From: Candidatus Methanohalarchaeum thermophilum
Lineage (GTDB): Archaea > Halobacteriota > Methanonatronarchaeia > Methanonatronarchaeales > Methanonatronarchaeaceae
Direction of reading: 5' to 3'
DNA: 64,000 nucleotides
Assembly (NCBI GenBank): GCA_001914405.1
Contig: MSDW01000001.1
Span: 124,001-188,000, forward strand
Position 1 is the stretch's first letter. Each line of letters starts with the position of its first letter. Below are positions 58,159-64,000 of this stretch, one piece after another. Position numbers and translations under genes: made by a program. Under the pieces are notes generated by a model. It made no database searches. It saw nothing but the letters and a program-made list of their open reading frames with translations, and had not been told where the DNA came from.

Positions 58159-58607
58159 GTGAAGTGAGCTCCACCTAAATCAAAGATTAGGAGTTCTCTG
58201 TGGCCCTTATCTCGGGTGAGAGTTTGCTTTATTCGTTGAGCTTGTCTCATTCACTCAATCAACAGGGAACTATTGCTCTGAGTGAAGATTGGATTAGGGC
58301 AAAAACAGAACCAATGTATTAACTCTTAGGGTGGTTCCGCTTATTCTTCTCTTGTAACTCCATGCTACCACTAGCCCCTACTTCAGAGCTGTTTCGGACT
58401 TACATCATACATTTTATTCGATATTAGAGTCTGAGGCTTCAGCCAGTTCTCTCAAAAATAATGAGATTGCTTTTTGTTGAGTCAGACTCCCAATCAACTG
58501 CCAATTAAATTCTAATTGTTATTGAAAATCACTTAACTATTGTGGTTGATTCATCATCCTATCTAATCAGAGACTTAGGAGGAGCTCTTCTCAACCTAAA
58601 ATATAAA
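58159..58607 (-). mobile_element. Family-1 IS200/IS605-like non-coding element, copy I
   Basis: 449 bp on the minus strand. The left end is TTTATATTTTAGGTTGAGAAG with palindrome CCTAAGTCTCTGATTAGATAGG and GATGAATCAACC; the right end is palindrome CCTAATCTTTGATTTAGG then CTCACTTCAC. The core hairpin is TTGAG/CTCAA around TGAATGAGACAAG (58236-58258), enclosed by GTTCCCTGT pairing with ACAGAGAAC. The same block order as in A-F is clear on the reverse strand (GGCAGTTGATTGG, AAGTCCGAAAC, GTAGTATGGAG-like, CCCTAATCCAATC). Confidence 0.75.
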
Positions 58608-58685
58608 ATTTATGGCTTCAAAAGACATTTTAACTTAAAAACATATAAGACGATAATTATGGATAGAGATCTAGGAATCCTTTAA

Positions 58686-58760
58686 ACTTATTTGGTGAGA
58701 CAACCTCTCTTTCTACATGATCGAAAAGCAAGTAATGGTGGTGGGAGGGAGGTAGTTCAC
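58686..58760 (+). repeat. Solo left end of an IS200/IS605-like element
   Basis: ACTTATTTGGTGAGACAACC, an arm CCTCTCTTTCTAC with a distant GGGAGGGAGGTAG, and the terminal GTAGTTCAC, as in the variants at 14.0 and 47.4 kb. It lies 41 bp upstream of the COG2426 gene, so it may form part of that gene's leader. Confidence 0.45.
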
Positions 58761-58800
58761 ACTTATATCTAAGTGTTCTAATTAATTTAAGGAGATAATG

Positions 58801-59451
58801 ATGGATTTTAAGTTAAATGAAAGATCCCAAGAGGTGAAATCCTTACTTACCTTAAAGTTACTTTTTCCATTTTTACTTGCAGGCATTTACATTTTAATTA
58901 TCTATATATTTTTGCCTTGGAGGACCTTAATTCCGCTAATGGGAGTTTATTTTGTCCCACCACTAGGAAAGGAGTCTGTAATCCCTACAGGAGTGGCCTT
59001 AGGATTAAATCCTACCTTGATAGCGTTTTCAATAGCATTTGTGGATATAGTTGTTGGCTTGTTTCTGGTATGGAACTTTGATCTCCTTAAAAAGATCCCC
59101 TTTATGGGAGATTACATAAATTTCGCTGAAAAAAAAGGAAAAAGGTTAATTAAGGAAAAATCTTGGTTCAGAAGTTTCACCTTGATAGGACTAGTTTTCC
59201 TAGTTATGGTTCCTTTTCAAGGTTCAGGTGCCGTGACAGCATCTATAATAGGAAGAATGATAGGTATTAAGCCATATCAAACCTGGATGTCAATAATAAC
59301 AGGATCAATATTAGGTTGCTTTTTAATAGCTTACTTTACCGATACTGTACTATATCTATTCCAAAAAGACATATTTTTAGGACTTATATTTGGTTTTATA
59401 GGTATTCTTCTGTTTTTGTTTATTTATTTCGCTTTCTGGAAAAAATCATAA
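58801..59451 (+). CDS. COG2426 putative small multidrug export membrane protein
   Basis: A 216-residue integral membrane protein with five or six helices, resembling PF06695 (COG2426) proteins annotated as small multidrug exporters. The conserved amphipathic stretch PPLGKESVIPTGVALGLNP (about 53-71) and the MVPFQGSGAVTASIIGRMIG segment (about 138-157) mark the family. True substrates are not known. AAGGAGATA lies 7 nt before the chosen ATG at 58801; another ATG precedes it by one codon. Element H ends 29 bp after the stop. Confidence 0.75.
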   Translation: MDFKLNERSQEVKSLLTLKLLFPFLLAGIYILIIYIFLPWRTLIPLMGVYFVPPLGKESVIPTGVALGLNPTLIAFSIAFVDIVVGLFLVWNFDLLKKIPFMGDYINFAEKKGKRLIKEKSWFRSFTLIGLVFLVMVPFQGSGAVTASIIGRMIGIKPYQTWMSIITGSILGCFLIAYFTDTVLYLFQKDIFLGLIFGFIGILLFLFIYFAFWKKS

Positions 59452-59479
59452 AAACTATTCTAGGGTTGAGAAAACATCC

Positions 59480-59843
59480 GTGAAGTGACCCCATAGCAAG
59501 CTGTGGGGTTTCTCTGCGGGCGATTCTGCCTTCCCATTGGGCTTCCTCATTCACCCCGGTCAGCAGGGAACTTACGCTTCGGACGGAACCATCCTGCATA
59601 GGTGGTAGGTTAGTTTTGGTTGCCCCTGCATATCTAGGGGCTGTTATAGATCCTCTGTAGCTTCACACTACTCGACGCCACCTCATCTCAACCTAACGGT
59701 TTCTTGAGAGGTGGAACATGTAAAGCACCCCAAAAAGGGTCACTTTTGGAATTAAAAGATACTTAGTAGTAGTATTATTTAAGTCTAACGGAATTCACCC
59801 CCACAGCAAGCCGTGAGGTTCTCTCCCTCACTCTACTATAGAT
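59480..59843 (-). mobile_element. Family-1 IS200/IS605-like element, copy H (sister of G)
   Basis: 364 bp, the same subfamily as copy G but in opposite orientation. The minus-strand left end is TCTATAGTAGAGTGAGGGAG with hairpin CTCACGGC/GCTGTGGG and GTGAATTCC; the right end is hairpin CCCACAGC/GCTATGGGG and then TCACTTCAC. The core keeps the CGGGG...CCC hairpin around a slightly shortened TGAATGAGGAAG loop. At its left end it joins the tnpB start relic, so it has landed in or replaced the body of a tnpB element. Confidence 0.75.
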
Positions 59844-59850
59844 CCTTGCT

Positions 59851-59937
59851 TCAGTGAGTCATTCGCTCAAGTACCTCATACTCTTCACTGGCTAAGTTTC
59901 GTAGGTTCTGCCTCAAAGTCTTCTTCATCTTTACCAT
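59851..59937 (-). pseudogene. tnpB N-terminal relic
   Basis: A 28-codon fragment (VKMKKTLRQNLRNLASEEYE, then VLERMTH) that matches the usual N-terminus of a TnpB subgroup, ending at a stop where element H begins. It lies about 50 bp downstream of a complete left end (59971-60032), at the normal distance for tnpB in an IS1341-type element. The rest of the gene is missing. Confidence 0.6.
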
Positions 59938-59970
59938 AATCTATAAAGATATTAACTATTTAAGTGTTGG

Positions 59971-60032
59971 AGTTAATTCATCCTCTACCTAATCAGAGAC
60001 TAGGAAGAGGGTCTTCTCAACCTGAGATATAA
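59971..60032 (-). repeat. Left end of a tnpB-bearing IS200/IS605-like element
   Basis: On the minus strand: CTTATATCTCAGGTTGAG, AAGACC, palindrome CTAGTCTCTGATTAGG, then GAGGATGAATTAACTCCAAC and ACTTAAATAG, leading to the tnpB relic. ACTCCAgCACTTAAATAG also occurs at the start of the family-1 core (copy B), which links the non-coding family to a tnpB-coding parent. Confidence 0.65.
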
Positions 60033-60360
60033 GATCCATAACCTGGGTATATAGAGAAATGGTAAGTGGGATCTGTTAGGCTAGTGGACAGTGTTTGTGT
60101 TCTGAGGATGTTTAGGTAGTTTAGTTATCTAATTCTAGATTTGTCTATGGTAGGGTGAAGAAATCCTGCTTACACCTGGTTTGGTGGGGGAAGGGTTCTT
60201 TTAGTTTTGGCCTATGAATTTAGTGTAATCTGAATCTTGGGATTTTTTCTGAGTGCAGTATTTTGATGCTTGATCTAGGCTTTGATGACGGATCCTTTGT
60301 TAAAAATATCGGGGGTTCTTAATATAAAAGAAATTTTCTTTGGTCTGTGTTAGATGTATT
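60033..60360. other. Gene-free interval before the LigD phosphoesterase gene
   Basis: About 330 bp with moderately G-rich top strand (for example GGTTTGGTGGGGGAAGGG). I found no open frame with a family match, no tRNA-like cloverleaf and no element ends. It may hold the decayed body of an insertion. Confidence 0.3.
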
Positions 60361-60735
60361 TTACTCTATTTTAATTAGTAAGAATTGGTTTTTTCCGTTT
60401 TCTTTTTTGAATTTAACTAAGACGAAGTTAGAATTTACTTTGTCTCCGTTTAATTTAAATTTAATTTCTTTATCTGTTTTCTTCTTTAACTCGTATTGGC
60501 CTTTGTCCCAGATTTCTACTTTGCCGGCTCCATATTCGTCTTCGGGTATCTCCCCCTCGAAATTGATATAACTTAGGTCATGGTCTTCGGTCTGTATAGC
60601 AAGGTTTTTTTCTCCTTTTTTCTCTGGTAATCCTTTTGGCACAGCCCAACTTTTTAGGACTCCTTCTATTTCTAGTCGAAGGTCGTAATGTAGTGTTGTG
60701 GCATCATGTTTTTGGATAACAAATCTATTTCCCAT
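60361..60735 (-). CDS. Stand-alone LigD-type 3'-phosphoesterase domain
   Basis: A 124-residue protein equal to the phosphoesterase module of bacterial DNA ligase D, which removes 3'-terminal phosphates or ribonucleotides before end joining. RFVIQKHDATTLHYDLRLE, WAVPKGLPE, TEDHDLSYINFEGEIPEDEYGAGKV and WDKGQYEL are all present, including the conserved His, Asp and Arg residues. The polymerase and ligase modules are absent nearby. I start at ATG 60735 (GGTG upstream) rather than a GTG three codons earlier. The htrA gene precedes it on the same strand with a 17 bp gap. Confidence 0.87.
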   Translation of the reverse strand: MGNRFVIQKHDATTLHYDLRLEIEGVLKSWAVPKGLPEKKGEKNLAIQTEDHDLSYINFEGEIPEDEYGAGKVEIWDKGQYELKKKTDKEIKFKLNGDKVNSNFVLVKFKKENGKNQFLLIKIE

Positions 60736-60752
60736 TTTCTGCACCTATTAAT

Positions 60753-61907
60753 TTAATCATTTGGTCTTTTTTCCAGTTCTACGGTAACATCTATGAACTC
60801 TTGATTTCTATATATCTTTAAAGTGACTTCATCTCCAGGGGATTCCTTGCTCAATTCAGATATTAAATCACCTGTAGAAGTTATTTCGTGGCCATTAACC
60901 TCGGTTATTATGTCTCCATTGATCCAAACGGGTTTTTCATCTACTGAAATTTTTTCACCCTCTTTTAGTCCGGCTTCTTCAGCTGGACTGTCTTCGATTA
61001 CTTCAATTACCATAATGCCTTTTTTAGCTTCATCACTTAGATTCATTTCCTCTGCTGATTCCATGGTTACTGGAAGCATTCTTATACCAAGCCAAGCATG
61101 ATCATATTCTCCTTTTTCGATAATAGAAGAAGCTACTTTCTCTGCTTTATTTGAAGGAATAGCGAAACCAATGTTGTCACCTTGTTTTGCTCTTACTACT
61201 CCAACTACATCCCCTGATAGATCTAGGAGAGGGCCACCAGAGTTCCCAGGGTTAACAGCGCAATCGGTTTGTATAACATTAGGAATAGAGAAATCTCCCT
61301 CAGTTGGAAGTGTTCTGCCCGTTGCACTGATTATTCCATGAGTAATGGTTCCAGACAAACCGAAAGGATTTCCTATAGCTATAACCATCTCACCCGGTTC
61401 AACTTTAGATGAATTGGCAAGTTTTAGGGGGGTAGGGTCAATCCCCTCAGTAGGATATGAATCAACCTTTAAAACTGCAATATCTGAATATATATCTGTA
61501 CCAACTAAACTAGCTTTTTTTTGGATACCATTTGAAAAAATAACTCTAAAACTGTCTCCTCCGTCAACGACATGTTGATTGGTTATTATGTGGCCATTGT
61601 TGTCGTAAATGAATCCAGATCCTTGGCTTAAAATGGCTTCCCCATTCGAGATACTGGAAACTCTTATCGAAACAACTGAATCAGATAGATTATTGTATAA
61701 TGCTTGATAGATTTCTTCCTGATAACTGTTGGTTCCGTTTATGTTTATTGTGATATTCTTGTTAGTGACGTAACGATCGCTATCTCCTGGTTCGGAAAAA
61801 ACATAAAGAGAACCTATTCCAATTAATAAACCAATTAATAGAAAAACAAATGCGATGTAAATTAATCTTTTTTTGGAATTTCCTCTACTTGAACCAATTT
61901 TTTCCAT
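60753..61907 (-). CDS. htrA: HtrA/DegP-type serine protease with PDZ domain
   Basis: A 384-residue membrane-anchored protein-quality protease. A single helix (about 13-34) anchors it with the catalytic part outside. The triad is His in IITNQHVVDGG (about 112-116), Asp in YSDIAVLKVD and Ser in NPGNSGGPLLDLSGDVVG. A PDZ domain fills the C-terminus (IMVIEVIEDSPAEEAGLKEGEK, ITEVNGHEITSTGDLISEL). AGGAGAG precedes the ATG. It probably shares a transcript with the phosphoesterase gene. Confidence 0.92.
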   Translation of the reverse strand: MEKIGSSRGNSKKRLIYIAFVFLLIGLLIGIGSLYVFSEPGDSDRYVTNKNITININGTNSYQEEIYQALYNNLSDSVVSIRVSSISNGEAILSQGSGFIYDNNGHIITNQHVVDGGDSFRVIFSNGIQKKASLVGTDIYSDIAVLKVDSYPTEGIDPTPLKLANSSKVEPGEMVIAIGNPFGLSGTITHGIISATGRTLPTEGDFSIPNVIQTDCAVNPGNSGGPLLDLSGDVVGVVRAKQGDNIGFAIPSNKAEKVASSIIEKGEYDHAWLGIRMLPVTMESAEEMNLSDEAKKGIMVIEVIEDSPAEEAGLKEGEKISVDEKPVWINGDIITEVNGHEITSTGDLISELSKESPGDEVTLKIYRNQEFIDVTVELEKRPND

Positions 61908-61980
61908 AAAACTCTCCTCAGCTTACATATAGATTAATTATCTATAATTAATAAAACAACCTTGCTCTCATTAAATCTGA

Positions 61981-62045
61981 TTTATCTTAGTGGTTGAGAA
62001 GACCTTTTCCAAACGAGCGAAGAGCGAATAAGGTGGGGGGAGTTT
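61981..62045 (+). repeat. Solo left end of an IS200/IS605-like element
   Basis: TTTATCTTAGTGGTTGAGAAG, ACC, then a palindrome CTTTTCCAAACGAGCGAAGAG...AATAAGG. This is the standard left-end start (as in L and M) but with a changed hairpin loop, located between htrA and marR. Confidence 0.5.
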
Positions 62046-62082
62046 TTTCGATCGTTTTAGCTGTTATACATCTTATTTCAAA

Positions 62083-62538
62083 TTAATCTCTTTTTATATC
62101 TTGGTTGGGGTTATTGTCTTCTAAGTTTGAGTTTAATCTATTTAAGTAACCTATTAGCTCTTTTTTTTCATTTTTACTGAATCCCTTGGATATGGCTTTT
62201 TCTATCTCTGTATTGATTTCTTTAAGCGATTCCTTGATTTCTTCTGATTCTTGTGTTAAGTAAATAAGGGTAGCTCGCTTATCTTCTGGTTTCTTCTTTT
62301 TCCTTATGTAATTTTTCTTTTCCAACCGATCGATGGTCTTTGATAAAGTTGATTTTGAAATTAATAGTTTTTCTTTTAGGTTTTTTTGTGTTAAACCATC
62401 TCCTTCTTTTAGTAATTTTACTAGAACGGGTAATTCTCCTCTAGTTAAATTAAGGGGCTTGGTTTGTTCTCTGATTTCCCTCATTAACTTCTTATTTATT
62501 TTTTTAAATAATTCTAATAGATGTTCATTTTTATTCAT
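62083..62538 (-). CDS. MarR-family transcriptional regulator
   Basis: A 151-residue winged-helix protein. The MarR fold is visible: helices flanking LTRGELPVLVKLLKEGDGLTQKNLKEKLLISKSTLSKTIDRLEKKNYI (DNA-binding part) and the wing RKKKKPEDKRATLIYLT. The ligand is unknown. It lies beside the ABC-2 permease across an element-rich 0.9 kb gap and may regulate that exporter, a common arrangement, but the distance makes this uncertain. Confidence 0.88.
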   Translation of the reverse strand: MNKNEHLLELFKKINKKLMREIREQTKPLNLTRGELPVLVKLLKEGDGLTQKNLKEKLLISKSTLSKTIDRLEKKNYIRKKKKPEDKRATLIYLTQESEEIKESLKEINTEIEKAISKGFSKNEKKELIGYLNRLNSNLEDNNPNQDIKRD

Positions 62539-62544
62539 CTTCTC

Positions 62545-62595
62545 GCCTCAAGGAGACCTTTTTTAATCTCTGATTAGGTATGGAGGAAGTTACTC
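62545..62595 (+). repeat. Degenerate left end upstream of marR
   Basis: AAGGAGACC, palindrome TTTTAATCTCTGATTAGG, TATGGAGGAAGTTAC. This truncated left-end module starts 7 bp upstream of the marR start codon, so it overlaps the region where the marR promoter should be. Confidence 0.4.
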
Positions 62596-62997
62596 TATCA
62601 TTTTGTGTTGGTGGTTGTAAGGGTTAAGTTATGTGGTCAGGGATTTGGTTCTTTGCCTATAGAGCTTTCTTTATCTTTTTATAGGATTAAAGAAACATGA
62701 TATAACCTCATAATCTCGTAGTAGTTTCTAAGTGTAATTATAAGATTTAATGGGTTTACAAGATGTAATGAATTGTTTTTTCTTTTTTTATATTTTATTG
62801 GTTTAATGCTTTTTTAAATTATTTTTTAGGGGTGTAGGATATAATCCCTGGAGTTTAATTGATAAGGATGTGGTTGATAGGGAGAACTCTTTGGGATCTG
62901 GTTGGAGTATTTATATTTTTTGTTTCAAGCTGTAGAGAGATTAATGGCCTAATAGGGGAAATAAGGTTTTTTCCTTTTTTTAGTTCTATTTAGTTTT
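62596..62997. other. Gene-free interval between marR and element F
   Basis: About 400 bp of T-rich sequence on the top strand. No gene, tRNA or element end was recognised. It contains long T runs (for example near 62,780-62,830) that would act as transcription terminators for anything reading rightward. Confidence 0.3.
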
Positions 62998-63414
62998 TTT
63001 ATCTAAATGGTTGGGAAGACTCCTTTCTAAATCTGTGGTTTAGGTAGGTGATGAATCAGCTGTAACACTTTACTTAGCTCCAGTATTAACTAGGGGTAAT
63101 GGGCAGTTGGTTGGGGGTCTGCCTTGAACAAAAAGCGATCCTATCTATAAAAATCTCTGGGTAAGCCTGAAACGGTTCTGGAGTAGGGGGGTCTAGCGGT
63201 AGGTGTGGAGCAACCGAAAGTGAATAAGAGGAACCATCTAGGGTTAGTATATGGGAACTGTTCCCTAAGTCCAGACTTCACTTGGAGCAATAGTTCCCTG
63301 TTGACGGTGTGGATGAGACAAGCACCGTGGAAAACAAACTCCTCTTTGGATAAGGTCACAGGGAAGCCCTCTTCCTCACCGAACGGATGTGAGGTTAGGC
63401 AGGGGTCACTTCAC
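62998..63414 (+). mobile_element. Family-1 IS200/IS605-like non-coding element, copy F
   Basis: 417 bp and the cleanest single copy. Left end: TTTATCTAAATGGTTGGGAAG, palindrome CTAAATCTGTGGTTTAGG, TGATGAATCAGC. The core follows with ACTCCAG-like TAGCTCCAG, GGGCAGTTGGTTGG, AAAAAGCGATCC, AAGCCTGAAAC, GTGTGGAGCAACCG, GAATAAGAGGAACC and TATATGGG. The right end is CCTCACC/GTGAGG, then GGTCACTTCAC, 41 bp before the ABC-2 permease stop. Confidence 0.8.
63095..63414 (+). ncRNA. Candidate structured RNA core of family-1 elements (best copy)
   Basis: Core helices in this copy: TTCCCTGT (63294-63301) pairs with ACAGGGAA (63358-63365). Inside, CGGTG/CACCG closes the loop TGGATGAGACAAG (63305-63327). The terminal hairpin is CCTCACC/GTGAGG. 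In other copies both strands of these stems change together while the loop stays TGNATGAGANAAG, which is evidence of selection on RNA structure. Whether it is transcribed is unknown. Confidence 0.55.
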
Positions 63415-63455
63415 GGTTTCTATGTTATGCTGGGGTTTTTGAGGAAAGAGATTGT

Positions 63456-64000
63456 TTACTTGACTTCGGAAGTCGTTTCTTTTTTGATGGTATATATAGC
63501 TATTGAACCGATGATTGTGATGTAAACTAATAGTACTATAATTGCTGGGATTATTGTATTCCACATTCCGGTAAATGCGTTTACTTCTAGGACTGTTGAA
63601 ACATCTTTACCTAATATTAGGGCTCTTGAAGCATCAACTCCGTAAGTAACTGGATTAAACCTAGCGATATTTTGTATCCATCCTGGTACGATATCAAGTG
63701 GCAGGAATGCGCTTGATAAGAAAAGCAAAGGAAACATTATTGGCATCATAATTGACATCATTGCTTCTTGGTCTTTTGTTTTCATTGCGATAGCTGTTGT
63801 TAGTGATATAAAGATTATTGAAAATAGCATACCTACTAAAATAATTCCTATAACTCCTAAGAATCCAGTTGATATGTTTGCGCCTAATACTATTCCTAGT
63901 CCGAGTATTATGAGTATTTGAACTGCTATTCGTGATATTTCTGAAAATGTTTTTCCTAAAAAAACGGCTGCTTTGTTCATAGGTGAAACCATTACTTTTT
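63456..64000 (-). CDS. ABC-2 type transporter permease, C-terminal part
   Basis: The gene runs off the right edge, so only the C-terminal 180 or so residues are visible. They hold at least four hydrophobic helices and the ABC-2 pattern SPMNKAAVFLGKTFSEI, MFPLLFLSSAFLPLDIVPGWIQNIARFNPVTYGVDASRALI. Such permeases pair with an ATPase (expected upstream, outside the window) to export drugs, lipids or polysaccharides. The protein ends TTSEVK shortly after element F. Confidence 0.85.
   Translation of the reverse strand, partial: KVMVSPMNKAAVFLGKTFSEISRIAVQILIILGLGIVLGANISTGFLGVIGIILVGMLFSIIFISLTTAIAMKTKDQEAMMSIMMPIMFPLLFLSSAFLPLDIVPGWIQNIARFNPVTYGVDASRALILGKDVSTVLEVNAFTGMWNTIIPAIIVLLVYITIIGSIAIYTIKKETTSEVK

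Overview
The window is 64 kb of AT-rich archaeal chromosome. Archaeal markers are both subunits of DNA polymerase D, Orc1/Cdc6, the Sec61-beta subunit, proteasome-activating nucleotidase, archaeal MBF1 and UPF0147. The F420 genes cofC, cofG and cofH, a Mer-type methylene-H4MPT reductase, a DUF356 protein and an EhaR-like HAD protein point to a methanogen or close relative. Multiheme c-type and b-type cytochromes together with dense IS200/IS605 debris would fit a halophilic Methanonatronarchaeia-like lineage, but that placement is inference.

Layout. 0-5 kb: DUF116 protein and MtnA, then an ACT protein, an MFS transporter and an asparagine-synthase-like PP-ATPase. 5.7-7.8 kb: a three-gene operon for a diheme cytochrome b, a small membrane protein and a 13-heme cytochrome c. 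8.4-10.7 kb: Hef helicase-nuclease. 11-14.6 kb: a ferredoxin, asd and many decayed insertion elements. 14.7-21 kb: HAD protein, sugar kinase, SecG, amidohydrolase, UspA, CBS protein and glycyl-tRNA synthetase. 21.4-29.5 kb: a replication island with polC (containing a 180-residue mini-intein), polB, signal peptidase, NYN protein and orc1, next to a predicted origin with tandem ORB motifs. 31.4-36.5 kb: F420 and C1 genes. 36.6-45 kb: purine and pyrimidine synthesis (purS, purQ, purA, pyrG, guaA subunit B) followed by argD, hisC, an AK6-type kinase and a CDP-alcohol phosphatidyltransferase. 45.9-57.3 kb: pan, an IS5-type insertion sequence, mbf1, tsaC, thiDN, acs, gamma-carbonic anhydrase-like, PfpI and hisH. 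57.6-64 kb: SWIM protein, a COG2426 membrane protein, a stand-alone LigD phosphoesterase, HtrA, MarR and the end of an ABC-2 permease.

The most striking feature is a population of short non-coding IS200/IS605-like elements filling almost every intergenic gap. They share a left end (a TTTAT-like flank, then GGTTGAGAAGACC, then a hairpin built on CCTACCTAAATC/GATTTAGGTAGG, then GATGAATC). The commonest family ends in a right hairpin followed by TCACTTCAC. At least nine full and three decayed copies of this family carry a 300-450 nt core whose hairpins show compensatory base changes between copies. That is the signature of a conserved RNA, plausibly an omega-RNA-like molecule or an uncharacterised one. 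Two further core families, many solo left ends, one tnpB pseudogene and one tnpB start relic accompany them. Several elements sit exactly on stop codons of host genes.

Two genes (cytochrome b and purS) appear to start with AUU. No tRNA, rRNA or CRISPR array was recognised.
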